Part shown: one piece after another, positions 1-10,894 of the stretch
Position numbering within the stretch: the stretch's first letter is position 1
Layout of the letters: each line of letters opens with the position of its first letter
Position numbers and translations under genes: made by a program
NCBI GenBank assembly: GCA_002798295.1
Contig: NWQT01000022.1
Coordinates: forward strand, 1-64,000
Origin: Lysobacteraceae bacterium NML07-0707
GTDB taxonomy: Bacteria; Pseudomonadota; Gammaproteobacteria; Xanthomonadales; Xanthomonadaceae
DNA: 64,000 nucleotides
Direction of reading: 5' to 3'
Notes under the pieces: generated by a model
Seen by the model: the letters and a program-made list of their open reading frames with translations, nothing else
What the model was told of the DNA's origin: nothing
The model's database searches: none

Positions 1-1
1 C

Positions 2-478
2 GACCTGTGCCGGGTATGGGGAGGACGTGGTGGCCGGCTGACGTTGGCGCTTGTTATCGATTGTCATACCCGGCAATGGCTGGGCTGGCATCTCTCACGC
101 AGCGGCAAGGCCAGTACCGCGGTGGCGGCATTGGAGCAGGCACTGATTGCCCGCTATGGCACGCTCGGGCGTGTGCCTGAGCCGTTCCTGCTGCGTTCGG
201 ACAACGGCCTGGTGTTTACCAGCCGCGATTACACGCGGCTGGTTCGCAGCTATGGCTTGCAGCAAGAGTTCATCACCCCGCATTGCCCGCAGCAAAACGG
301 CATGGTGGAACGCCTCATCCGTACCCTCAAGGAGCAATGCGTACACCGTCACCGCTTTGAGAGCCAGCAGCATGCCATGCGTGTGCTGGGCGACTGGATC
401 CAGTTCTACAATCACCGACGCCCGCATCAGGCGCTCGGCATGAAAACACCCGCTCAAGCGTATGCTTTAGCAGCATGA
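2..478 (+). CDS. IS3-family transposase (OrfB), 5' end cut by window edge
   Basis: C-terminal part of an IS3-type DDE transposase, the integrase-like subunit that cuts and joins the ends of the element. The frame is open from base 2, so the visible 158 codons continue a gene that starts outside the window. The rve-type core is clear: VIDCHTR carries the first acidic residue, LRSDNGLVFTSRDY the second Asp, and PQQNGMVERLIRTLKE the catalytic Glu. The ending FYNHRRPHQALGMKTPAQAY is typical of the family. No frameshift is seen in the visible part. OrfA and the left end of the element lie outside. The right terminal repeat cannot be fixed without the left one; it should lie shortly after the stop codon. 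Confidence 0.93.
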   Translation, partial: DLCRVWGGRGGRLTLALVIDCHTRQWLGWHLSRSGKASTAVAALEQALIARYGTLGRVPEPFLLRSDNGLVFTSRDYTRLVRSYGLQQEFITPHCPQQNGMVERLIRTLKEQCVHRHRFESQQHAMRVLGDWIQFYNHRRPHQALGMKTPAQAYALAA

Positions 479-2194
<1,716 letters not shown>

Positions 2195-2195
2195 G

Positions 2196-3407
2196 ATGGG
2201 CTTGAGATCCTGGCTGGAAAAAATGGAGCCGCATGTTCACAAGGGCGGCAAGTACGAAAAGTGGTACGCGCTGTACGAAGCGGTGGATACCTTCCTGTAC
2301 CGCCCCGGCAGCGTCACCCGCGCCAATGCCCATGTGCGTGACAGCATTGACTTAAAGCGCATCATGATTCTGGTGTGGCTGTGCACCTTCCCGGCAGTGT
2401 TTTTTGGCATGTGGAATGCGGGCTACCAGGCCAATCTGGTGTTTGCCGCGCAGCCGGAACTGTTATCTGCACAAACCGACTGGCGCTATGCGCTGATGGC
2501 CTCGCTGGGCGGCTTCAACCCGTCCAGCCTTTATGACAACTTGCTGCTCGGCGCGCTGTATTTCGTGCCGATTTATGCGGTGACCTTCATCGTCGGCGGC
2601 TTCTGGGAAATCCTGTTTGCCTCCATCCGCCGCCATGAAGTCAACGAAGGCTTCTTCGTCACCTCGGTGCTGTTTGCGCTGAGCCTGCCGCCGACCATCC
2701 CCTTGTGGCAGGCGGCGCTGGGCATCAGTTTTGGCGTGGTACTGGGCAAGGAAGTCTTTGGCGGCACCGGCAAAAATTTTATCAACCCGGCGCTGGCAGG
2801 ACGCGCCTTCCTGTTCTTTGCCTATCCGGCCTCGCTCTCGGGTGATGCAGTCTGGAATGTGGTCGATGGCTATGCGGGCGCCACGGCGCTCAGTCAGGCG
2901 GCCAGTGGAGGCGTGGTGGCATTGGCAGAAAGCGGTCTGAGCTGGTGGGACGCCTTCCTGGGCTTCATGCCCGGCTCGGTAGGCGAAACCAGTACGCTCG
3001 CCATCCTGATTGGCGGCATCGCCCTGCTCATCATGCGCATTGCCGCCTGGCGGATTGTGGCCGGGGTGATGCTCGGCATGGTGGCATTCAGCCTGCTGCT
3101 CAACGCGATTGGTTCGGACAGTAATCCGATGTTTGCCCTGCCCTGGTACTGGCATCTGGTGCTGGGCGGCTTTGCGCTTGGCATGATGTTCATGGCTACC
3201 GATCCGGTGTCGGCTTCCATGACCAATACCGGCAAGTGGATTTTTGGCGCATTGATTGGCGTGATGGCGGTGATGATTCGCGTCATCAACCCGGCCTTCC
3301 CCGAGGGCATGATGCTGGCCATCTTGTTTGCCAACCTGTTCGCGCCGCTGATTGACCATTTCGTCATCCGCGCCAATATCAAACGGAGGGCCAAGCGCCA
3401 TGAGTAA
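2196..3407 (+). CDS. nqrB: Na+-translocating NADH:quinone reductase subunit B
   Basis: NqrB is the large membrane subunit that carries a covalently bound FMN and forms much of the Na+ path. The 403-residue protein has many hydrophobic helices (for example around residues 50-75, 120-145, 265-300, 310-335). The flavinylation motif DGYAGAT is visible, with Thr230 as the expected FMN acceptor, equivalent to Thr236 of the Vibrio protein. ApbE, encoded at 7331-8350, is the enzyme expected to attach this FMN. The 3' end overlaps nqrC by 8 bases, which implies translational coupling. Confidence 0.97.
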   Translation: MGLRSWLEKMEPHVHKGGKYEKWYALYEAVDTFLYRPGSVTRANAHVRDSIDLKRIMILVWLCTFPAVFFGMWNAGYQANLVFAAQPELLSAQTDWRYALMASLGGFNPSSLYDNLLLGALYFVPIYAVTFIVGGFWEILFASIRRHEVNEGFFVTSVLFALSLPPTIPLWQAALGISFGVVLGKEVFGGTGKNFINPALAGRAFLFFAYPASLSGDAVWNVVDGYAGATALSQAASGGVVALAESGLSWWDAFLGFMPGSVGETSTLAILIGGIALLIMRIAAWRIVAGVMLGMVAFSLLLNAIGSDSNPMFALPWYWHLVLGGFALGMMFMATDPVSASMTNTGKWIFGALIGVMAVMIRVINPAFPEGMMLAILFANLFAPLIDHFVIRANIKRRAKRHE

Positions 3408-4182
3408 TGCGCCCGAATCCATGCGCCGCACCTTGAGCGTGGCCTTGCTGGTCTGTCTTGCCTGCTCGGTGGTGGTCGCCGGTGCGGCCGTTGGCCTCAA
3501 ATCCACCCAGGTGGCCAACCGCCAGCTGGACAAACAACGCAATATCCTGTCCATCGCCGGGCTGGCCGATGCCGATGCCCCGGCTACCCAAGTGCGGCAG
3601 ATTTTCAATAGCCGCATCCAGCCGCGGCTGGTGGATCTGGACAGTGGCCGCTTCAGCGATGCTTATCCGGCCGAGAATTTCGACCCGCTGAAGGCGGCGC
3701 AAGACCCGGCACTGGGTCAGGTGCTTGCTGGTGAGGAGGACATCGCCTCGATTCGCCGCCGCGAGCGCTATAGCGTGGTGTATCTGGTCGAGGATGCGCA
3801 AGGCAAGGTCGAAACGCTGATTCTGCCGGTGCGTGGCTACGGACTGTGGTCCACCCTGCATGGTTTTATCGCGCTGAAAAACGACTACAGCACGGTGCAG
3901 GGCTTTGGCTTTTACCAGCATGGCGAAACGCCGGGGCTGGGGGGCGAAGTGGACAACCCGCGCTGGAAGGCGCTGTGGCCGGGCAAACAAGTGTTCGATG
4001 CCAGTGGCCAACCAGCCATCACCGTGGTCAAGGGCAGCGCTGATCCGGCCTCCGTACATCAGGTCGACGGCCTGGCCGGCGCCACCCTGACCAGCAACGG
4101 CGTGAACAATCTGCTGGCTTTCTGGCTTGGCTCCAAGGGCTTTGGCCCGCTATTGACCCATCTGCGGACGGGAGAGATTTAA
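3400..4182 (+). CDS. nqrC: Na+-translocating NADH:quinone reductase subunit C
   Basis: NqrC is anchored by one N-terminal helix (about residues 11-33) and exposes a periplasmic FMN-binding domain to which FMN is covalently attached. The 260-residue product has the flavinylation motif DGLAGAT, with Thr229 as the expected acceptor. The ATG at 3400 was chosen because it overlaps the end of nqrB, has AACGGAGGGCC upstream as a good ribosome site, and gives the usual family length; the longer in-frame extension lies inside nqrB. nqrD follows with no gap. Confidence 0.96.
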   Translation: MSNAPESMRRTLSVALLVCLACSVVVAGAAVGLKSTQVANRQLDKQRNILSIAGLADADAPATQVRQIFNSRIQPRLVDLDSGRFSDAYPAENFDPLKAAQDPALGQVLAGEEDIASIRRRERYSVVYLVEDAQGKVETLILPVRGYGLWSTLHGFIALKNDYSTVQGFGFYQHGETPGLGGEVDNPRWKALWPGKQVFDASGQPAITVVKGSADPASVHQVDGLAGATLTSNGVNNLLAFWLGSKGFGPLLTHLRTGEI

Positions 4183-4850
4183 ATGGCACAACCCACCATT
4201 CGGCAGGTACTTTTTGACCCCATCGTGCAGAACAACCCGATTGGCCTGCAAATCCTCGGCATTTGCTCGGCGCTGGCGGTCACCTCCAATCTGAAAACGG
4301 CGCTGGTGATGTCCATCGCGCTGACCCTGGTGGCAGGTTTTTCCAACCTGTTCATCTCCACCATCCGCATGCAGATTCCTTCGTCCATCCGCATGATTGT
4401 GCAGATGGTGATCATCGCCTCGCTGGTGATTGTGGTCGATCAGACCCTGAAAGCCTTTGCTTATTCGTTGTCCAAGCAGCTCTCGGTATTTGTCGGCCTG
4501 ATCATCACCAACTGCATCGTGATGGGGCGCGCCGAGGCTTTCGCCATGCAGAATCCGCCGCTGCTGTCGTTCTTTGACGGCATCGGCAATGGTCTTGGCT
4601 ATAGCGCCATGCTGTTGCTGCTCGGCTTCATCCGCGAGCTGTTCGGCGCGGGCAAGCTGATGGGCTATCCCGTCCTGCCCACGGTCAATGACGGCGGCTG
4701 GTATGTGCCCAATGGCCTGCTGCTGCTGCCGCCTTCGGCGTTCTTCCTCATCGGCCTGATCATCTGGGCGCTGCGCAGCTGGAAGTCCGATCAAAAAGAA
4801 GCCCCGGCCTACCAGATGGCGGCGCATGTTTCCGAGCGGGAGGGCGTGTG

Positions 4851-4851
<1 letters not shown>
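4183..4851 (+). CDS. nqrD: Na+-translocating NADH:quinone reductase subunit D
   Basis: Integral membrane subunit of Na+-NQR, 222 residues with about six helices. NqrD and NqrE are inverted homologues that together hold an iron cofactor inside the membrane. The two conserved cysteines are present as Cys28 (GICSAL) and Cys111 (ITNCIVMGR). NqrM, encoded at 8354, is needed in studied bacteria to assemble this site. The stop codon overlaps the nqrE start as TGATG. Confidence 0.97.
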
Positions 4852-5455
<604 letters not shown>

Positions 5456-5459
<4 letters not shown>

Positions 5460-6679
5460 CCACGGAAATCCTGCTGGGCGTGGGCATGTTCACCGCCATC
5501 GTGCTGACACTGGTGCTGATCATCCTGTTTGCCCGCTCAAAGCTCGTTGCCAGCGGCGATGTCACCATCGAAATCAATGGCGAGCGCAGCATCACCGTGC
5601 CGGCGGGCGGCAAATTGCTGCAAACGCTGGCGGCGCAGAACATCTTTCTTTCTTCGGCCTGCGGCGGCGGCGGCACCTGCGCGCAGTGCAAATGCATCGT
5701 CAATGCAGGTGGCGGCGAAATGCTGCCTACCGAGGAGTCGCATTTCACCCGTCGTCAGGCGGGTGAAGGCTGGCGGCTGTCCTGCCAGACCCCGGTCAAG
5801 CAGGACATGAAGATCGAAGTGCCCGAAGAAGTCTTCGGCGTGAAGAAGTGGGAATGCACGGTGGAGAGCAACGACAACGTTGCCACCTTCATCAAAGAGC
5901 TGACCCTGCGCCTGCCCGAGGGCGAAAACGTGGACTTCCGCGCCGGCGGCTATGTGCAGCTGGAATGCCCGCCGCATGCCGTGGCCTACAAGGACTTCGA
6001 CATCCCGGAAAAATTCCGCGACGACTGGGACAAGTTCGACCTGTGGCGTTATGTCTCCAAGGTCGATGAGCCGGTGATTCGCGCCTATTCCATGGCCAAT
6101 TACCCGGAAGAAAAAGGCATCGTCAAATTCAATATCCGCGTGGCCTCGCCGCCGCCCCGGCGCGATGACCTGCCGCCGGGCAAGATGTCCTCCTGGGTGT
6201 TTAACTTGAAGCCCGGCGACAAGGTCACGGTATATGGCCCGTTTGGTGAGTTCTTCGCCAAGGACACCGATGCGGAAATGGTCTTCATCGGCGGTGGTGC
6301 GGGCATGGCGCCGATGCGCTCGCATATCTTCGACCAGTTAAAGCGCCTGAACTCCAAGCGCAAAATCAGCTTCTGGTACGGCGCGCGCTCGCTGCGCGAA
6401 GCGTTCTATGTGGACGAATACGACCGGCTGGCCGAGGAAAACGAGAACTTCACCTGGCATCTGGCGCTCTCCGACCCGCTGCCCGAGGACAACTGGACCG
6501 GCTACACCGGCTTTATCCACAACGTGCTGTACGAAAACTACCTCAAGGATCACCCGGCGCCGGAGGACTGCGAGTACTACATGTGCGGCCCGCCGATGAT
6601 GAATGCTGCCGTCATCCAGATGCTGCTTGACCTGGGCGTTGAGCGCGACAATATCTTCCTGGATGATTTTGGCGGCTAA
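5456..6679 (+). CDS. nqrF: Na+-translocating NADH:quinone reductase subunit F
   Basis: NqrF is the electron entry point: it oxidises NADH with FAD and passes electrons to a [2Fe-2S] centre. The 407-residue protein has an N-terminal membrane helix (residues 5-26), a plant-type ferredoxin domain with cluster ligands Cys69, Cys75, Cys78 and Cys110, and a ferredoxin-reductase-like half. That half has the FAD motif RAYSMANYP, the NAD-binding [12 protein letters not shown], and a C-terminal [10 protein letters not shown] followed by FLDDFGG. Length and motifs are normal. A strong terminator follows at 6696. Confidence 0.97.
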
Positions 6680-6695
6680 CCGGCAAGCCCCCACC

Positions 6696-6725
6696 AAGGC
6701 AGGCCAGGCGCCTGCCTTGTTTCTG
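6696..6725 (+). terminator. Intrinsic terminator after nqrF
   Basis: Perfect 9-bp stem AAGGCAGGC / GCCTGCCTT with a 5-base loop, followed by GTTTCT. It closes the nqrABCDEF transcript and separates it from the toxin-antitoxin genes. The T tract is short, so some read-through into apbE-nqrM is possible. Confidence 0.75.
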
Positions 6726-6743
6726 CGGTATTTGCCAAGCAGA

Positions 6744-6765
6744 AAGTGACACTTTAGTATCACTT
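6744..6765. promoter_or_regulatory. Palindromic operator ahead of the antitoxin gene
   Basis: Two 11-base half-sites, AAGTGACACTT and TAGTATCACTT, are reverse complements at 9 of 11 positions. The palindrome ends one base before the antitoxin ATG. Phd/YefM antitoxins usually repress their own promoter through such palindromes, so this is the likely autoregulatory site. This is inference from position and symmetry. Confidence 0.6.
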
Positions 6766-6766
6766 C

Positions 6767-7024
6767 ATGCGTACCGAACTTGTTACCACCCTTAAACGCA
6801 AAGCCACCGAGTTGCTCTTGGAAATCGAGCGTAGCCGTGAGCCTGTGTTAATTACTCAACATGGCCTGCCCAGCGCCTATCTCATCGATGTAGAGAGCTA
6901 TCAAGCGCAACAAAAGCGCATGACCTTGCTGGAGGGCATTGCCCGAGGGGAGCTTGCCATTGCTGAAGGCCGGACACTTCCGCATCAACAAGCCCAAGAG
7001 CGAATGGCACGGTGGCTGAAATAA
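6767..7024 (+). CDS. Antitoxin, Phd/YefM family
   Basis: An 85-residue protein with the Phd/YefM pattern: an N-terminal DNA-binding fold (residues 1-55, with ITQHGLPSAYLIDVESYQ as the conserved strand-turn-helix) and a charged C-terminal tail expected to wrap around the toxin. It neutralises the toxin encoded next and should repress its own promoter. The toxin gene overlaps its last 13 bases, a tight arrangement seen in type II modules. It has no partner elsewhere in the window. I recognise the family but not a specific named system. Confidence 0.85.
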   Translation: MRTELVTTLKRKATELLLEIERSREPVLITQHGLPSAYLIDVESYQAQQKRMTLLEGIARGELAIAEGRTLPHQQAQERMARWLK

Positions 7025-7326
7025 TTTGGACCGAATCTGCACTGGCAGAGTTGGATGCAGTTGCGGACTACATTGCCATTGAGAATGCAGTAGCTGCGGA
7101 AAATTTGATGCAGCGAATATTCAAACATGTTGAACAACTGGCTTCCCATCCAGAAAGTGGACGTTACCCGCCAGAGTTGGGCAGGCAGATGCGCTACCGG
7201 GAACTGATTGAGCCGCCTTGCCGCATTTTCTATCGCCTGGATGCATCTTTGAATGTATTCATCGTCCACATCATGCGCGGCGAACGCATATTGCCAAGCA
7301 GCAAATTCCCCCCTGTCTCGTCTTAA
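7012..7326 (+). CDS. Toxin, RelE/ParE superfamily
   Basis: A 104-residue basic protein that starts with GTG inside the antitoxin gene. The opening IIWTESALAELDAVADYI, the central LASHPESGRYPPELG, the strand MRYRELIEPPCRIFYRLD and the closing VFIVHIMRGERIL are the standard RelE/ParE layout. RelE members cleave mRNA on the ribosome and ParE members inhibit gyrase; the sequence alone does not decide between them, although helix length and the C-terminal MRGERIL look slightly more ParE-like. The apbE start codon lies 4 bases after its stop, with no obvious ribosome site of its own. Confidence 0.85.
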   Translation: MAEIIWTESALAELDAVADYIAIENAVAAENLMQRIFKHVEQLASHPESGRYPPELGRQMRYRELIEPPCRIFYRLDASLNVFIVHIMRGERILPSSKFPPVSS

Positions 7327-7330
7327 ACTC

Positions 7331-8350
7331 ATGCCTGCCCTTTCCCGCCTCTGCGCCGCGGCGCTCCCCTTGCTGCTCACCGCCTGCCAATCCGGGCAGG
7401 TGGTCAAGTTTTCCGGCCCCACCATGGGCAGCAGTTACACTATCAGCTATGTGGCCAGCGGCAACGGGCAAACCGCCGTGCTGCAACAGGGCGTGGAAGA
7501 AATCCTGGCCGACATCGACCAGGCCGTATCCACTTACCGGGATGACTCGGCACTGGCGCGCTTCAATGCCGCGCCCCCCGGCTGCATGCCGATGCCGCCC
7601 GTAGCGATGGCACTGGCTACGCACGCCATGGCGCTTGCGCAAAGCAGTGAGGGCGCTTTCGACATCACCCTGCTGCCAGTGGTGGATGCCTGGGGTTTTG
7701 GCCCCAAAGCCGCCGCCAACCCGGTGGCATCATGGTCAGCGCCCAGTGATGAGCAGCTTGCCGCGCTGCGCCCGCTGATTGGCATGCAGCATCTGCGCAT
7801 CGAAGGCGATAGCCTGTGCAAGGACGCGCCGATTCAAATCGACTTCAACAGCATGGCCGCCGGTTACGCCATCGACCGCATCGCCGATTACCTCAGCAGC
7901 CAGGGCATTGGGAACTTCTTGATTGATGTCACCGGCGAGATGCGTGGCGAAGGCCTCAAGCCCGGAGGCGCACCCTGGCGCATCGGCATTGAAGCGCCGC
8001 TGGAAGATACCCGTCAGGCACAGAAAATCATCGCCTTGAGCGGCCAGTCAATCTCCAGCTCCGGCGACTATCGGCAATACCGCGAAGTGGGTGGTGAGCG
8101 CCAATCGCATCTGATTGACCCACACAGCCTGCGCCCGGTGACGCACCGGCTGGCCTCGGTCAGCGTCATCCACCCAAGCGCGATGCAGGCCGATGGCCTG
8201 TCCACCCTGCTGATGGTGCTGGGGCCCGAGCGCGGCCTTGCCTATGCCGAACAACACGCGATTGCCGCGCTGTTCATCAGCCGCAGCGAAAATGGTTTTG
8301 AAACCCGAACCAGCCGCCGCTTTGCGGCACTTTATCCTGACGGAAACTGA
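7331..8350 (+). CDS. apbE: FAD:protein FMN transferase, lipoprotein
   Basis: ApbE transfers FMN from FAD to the Thr of DxxxGAT motifs, here expected to be NqrB Thr230 and NqrC Thr229. The 339-residue protein starts with a lipoprotein signal (lipobox LTAC, Cys20), so it is anchored in the periplasm. The family motifs GSSYTI, DINSMAAGYAIDRI-like (IDFNSMAAGYAID), DVTGEMRGEG, SSSGDYRQY and HLIDP are present in order. The ATG at 7331 was chosen because it gives an intact lipoprotein signal; the longer frame runs back through the toxin gene. The gene is only 4 bases downstream of the toxin stop, so translation may be coupled to the toxin message. Confidence 0.94.
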   Translation: MPALSRLCAAALPLLLTACQSGQVVKFSGPTMGSSYTISYVASGNGQTAVLQQGVEEILADIDQAVSTYRDDSALARFNAAPPGCMPMPPVAMALATHAMALAQSSEGAFDITLLPVVDAWGFGPKAAANPVASWSAPSDEQLAALRPLIGMQHLRIEGDSLCKDAPIQIDFNSMAAGYAIDRIADYLSSQGIGNFLIDVTGEMRGEGLKPGGAPWRIGIEAPLEDTRQAQKIIALSGQSISSSGDYRQYREVGGERQSHLIDPHSLRPVTHRLASVSVIHPSAMQADGLSTLLMVLGPERGLAYAEQHAIAALFISRSENGFETRTSRRFAALYPDGN

Positions 8351-8353
8351 AGC

Positions 8354-8569
8354 ATGCTGACCTTGATTGCCGCCTTTATCGTGTTCCTGCTGGTCGTCGC
8401 CGGCATGGCCATCGGCGTGATGGCCGGACGCAAACCGATTGCCGGCTCCTGCGGCGGCATCGCCAATCTGGGCTTGGAAAAGGAATGCGGCATCTGTGGC
8501 AACGACTTTTCCAAGTGCCGGGAAAAACAGCAAAAAACCGAGCTCCCGGTATTGAATCAGGAGGGATAA
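8354..8569 (+). CDS. nqrM: Na+-NQR maturation protein NqrM
   Basis: A 71-residue protein with one N-terminal membrane helix (residues 3-24) and the conserved cysteine pattern of the DUF539/NqrM family: GSCGG, ECGICGNDFSKC. NqrM is needed for assembly of the iron site held by NqrD and NqrE, probably by delivering iron. It starts 3 bases after apbE. The apbE-nqrM pair normally follows nqrF directly; here a toxin-antitoxin pair intervenes. Confidence 0.94.
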   Translation: MLTLIAAFIVFLLVVAGMAIGVMAGRKPIAGSCGGIANLGLEKECGICGNDFSKCREKQQKTELPVLNQEG

Positions 8570-8579
8570 GGCGCTGCCC

Positions 8580-8858
8580 TCAAACTGTCGGCGCGCTGTA
8601 TTTGCCGCTATGTGCCGCCTGTAGCACCGCCTCGGTGGCGTGCGCATAAGCCTCCTCCGCGGCCTCAAGCGCTGTATCGGGCAAGCCCGCTGCCGTCAAA
8701 CCTGCCTGCAAATGCAAGCGCTGCATTTGCAGATTCAACTGCAACAAGGTATGCGCATCTTCTGGCAAGTGGGCACGCGCAAACAGTAGTTGCAAGGCTT
8801 TTTCTGCCACCACAGTGCGTGCTACCAGGCTTGCAATCAGCTGTTTTTCTTCTGACAT
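8580..8858 (-). CDS. Small hypothetical protein
   Basis: A 92-residue, alanine- and leucine-rich, probably all-helical soluble protein. It has no signal peptide and no motif I recognise. It is divergent from deaD and convergent with nqrM. The ATG at 8858 follows an in-frame GTG by one codon. Codon use resembles neighbouring genes, so it is probably real, but no function is proposed. Confidence 0.55.
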   Translation of the reverse strand: MSEEKQLIASLVARTVVAEKALQLLFARAHLPEDAHTLLQLNLQMQRLHLQAGLTAAGLPDTALEAAEEAYAHATEAVLQAAHSGKYSAPTV

Positions 8859-8977
8859 CACTTACATTTTCGAGCCTGACTTGTGGAGCGCCATGCTAAC
8901 GCAACTGCTGCACTGGCATAGCCGGCGTAGAATGGGCATCTTTCCGCGCCATTGCGCTTTACTTGAGAGAACCCGCG

Positions 8978-10894
8978 ATGAGCGCCGAACTCCCCCCCCA
9001 ACCCGCCCCTGTCTCCAGCTTTGCCGAGCTTGGCCTGCCCGATGTGCTGCTGAAGGCATTGGCCGATGTCGGCTATGAATCGCCCTCACCGATTCAGGCA
9101 GCCACCATTCCGCCGCTCTTGCAGGGGCGCGATGTGCTGGGTCAGGCGCAGACCGGCACCGGCAAAACCGCTGCCTTCGCGCTGCCGCTGCTGGCCAATA
9201 TCGACGCCGCCCGCGCGGTACCACAGGCGCTGGTGCTGGCGCCCACCCGTGAGCTGGCCATCCAGGTCAGCGAGGCACTGCAAAAATATGCGCATCACCT
9301 GCCCGGCTTCCATGTGCTGCCGATTTACGGCGGACAGAGCTATACCCCGCAGTTGCAGGCACTGCGCCGCGGCGTGCAGGTCGTGGTGGGGACGCCGGGA
9401 CGGGTGATTGACCATCTGGAGCGTGGCTCGCTGGATTTGTCGGCGCTCAAAACCCTGGTGCTGGACGAGGCCGATGAAATGCTGCGCATGGGCTTTGTCG
9501 ATGATGTCGAGGCGGTGCTGCAACGCTGCCCGCAAACGCGGCAGATTGCGCTGTTCTCGGCCACCATGCCGCCGCCAATCCGGCGCATTGCCCAGACCTA
9601 TCTGCAAAATCCGGTGGAAGTGGCAATCAAGTCCACCACCACCACAGGCGAGAACATCCGCCAGCGTTACTGGCTGGTCAGCGGCCTGCACAAGCTCGAT
9701 GCCATCACCCGCATTCTGGAGGCGGAAACTTTCGATGCGATGATCGTGTTTGCGCGCACCAAGCTCGGCACCGAGGAGCTGGCCGAAAAACTGAGCGCAC
9801 GTGGCATTGCCGCGGCCGCCATCAATGGCGACATGGATCAGAAATCGCGCGAGCGCACCATCCAGAAGCTCAAGGACGGCCAGCTGGATGTCTTGGTCGC
9901 CACCGATGTGGCCGCACGCGGGCTGGATGTGGAGCGCATCACCCATGTGCTCAATTACGACATCCCCTACGACACCGAAAGCTATGTGCACCGCATCGGC
10001 CGCACGGGACGTGCCGGACGCAAGGGCGAGGCGATTTTGTTTGTCACCCCGCGCGAGCGCGGCATGCTGCGCGCCATCGAACGCGCCACCCGCCAGCCGA
10101 TCGAGCCGATGCAGCTGCCCAGCGCCCAGGACGTGAACCAGCAGCGCGTCAGCCGCTTCCGTGACCGCATCAGCGCGGCGCTGGATGGCCCGGATACGGC
10201 ATTGTTCCGCGAACTTCTGGAAAGCTACGAGCGCGAGCAGAATATCCCGATGGCGGAAATCGCCGCCGCGCTGGCGCAGATGCTGCAAGGCGATACGCCG
10301 CTGTTCCTGCCCGATGACCCGCCGCCGCAAGTACGCGAGCGCCGCGAAAAACCGCCGCGCCGCGATGATTACGCGCCTCGTCAGGGCGGCATGGAACACG
10401 CCGGGCATGAAGCGCAGCGTGCGCCACGGCCAGCGCGCGAAGCGCCGGAAGTGGGCATGCAGACCTACCGCATCGAAGTCGGCCATATGCACCGCGTCAA
10501 GCCCGGCAATATCGTCGGCGCCATCGCCAACGAGGCCGAACTCGAATCACGCTATATCGGCCGGGTGGATATCCGCAGCGAATACTCGCTGGTGGATCTC
10601 CCCGAAGGCATGCCGCCCGAGCTTTTGCAATACATGCAGAAAGTGCGCGTGGCAGGTCAGGCCATCCGCATGCGCCTGGCAACCGGTGCCGATATCGAGC
10701 AGCAGGATGAGTCTCCGCGCTTTGAGCGCAGGCCGCGTTTTGGTCGTGATGAGGGCGAGCGCCGCCCGAAGAAACCTGGCGGCTTTCATCCCGGCAATTT
10801 CAGCGATGGCGAGCGCAAACCGGGCAAGCCCGGCTTCAAAAAGCGCGCCGGGTTTGGCAAGGGCGGCTTTGGCAAACCGCGCCACCGCTCCTGA
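8978..10894 (+). CDS. deaD: DEAD-box ATP-dependent RNA helicase
   Basis: A 638-residue DeaD/CsdA-type helicase that unwinds RNA during ribosome assembly and mRNA turnover, often at low temperature. Helicase motifs are in order: Q motif around residues 35-41, Walker A AQTGTGKT at 57-64, PTRELA, TPGR, the DEAD box in VLDEADEML, SAT, and HRIGRTGRAGR in the second RecA domain. After residue ~400 comes a linker, then a DbpA-like RNA-binding domain (YRIEVGHMHRVKPGNIVGAI). The tail, rich in Arg, Lys and Gly, ends in repeated PGFKKRAGFGKGGFGKP-like sequence. The ATG at 8978 has GAGAGA upstream. The next gene begins directly after its stop. Confidence 0.93.
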   Translation: MSAELPPQPAPVSSFAELGLPDVLLKALADVGYESPSPIQAATIPPLLQGRDVLGQAQTGTGKTAAFALPLLANIDAARAVPQALVLAPTRELAIQVSEALQKYAHHLPGFHVLPIYGGQSYTPQLQALRRGVQVVVGTPGRVIDHLERGSLDLSALKTLVLDEADEMLRMGFVDDVEAVLQRCPQTRQIALFSATMPPPIRRIAQTYLQNPVEVAIKSTTTTGENIRQRYWLVSGLHKLDAITRILEAETFDAMIVFARTKLGTEELAEKLSARGIAAAAINGDMDQKSRERTIQKLKDGQLDVLVATDVAARGLDVERITHVLNYDIPYDTESYVHRIGRTGRAGRKGEAILFVTPRERGMLRAIERATRQPIEPMQLPSAQDVNQQRVSRFRDRISAALDGPDTALFRELLESYEREQNIPMAEIAAALAQMLQGDTPLFLPDDPPPQVRERREKPPRRDDYAPRQGGMEHAGHEAQRAPRPAREAPEVGMQTYRIEVGHMHRVKPGNIVGAIANEAELESRYIGRVDIRSEYSLVDLPEGMPPELLQYMQKVRVAGQAIRMRLATGADIEQQDESPRFERRPRFGRDEGERRPKKPGGFHPGNFSDGERKPGKPGFKKRAGFGKGGFGKPRHRS

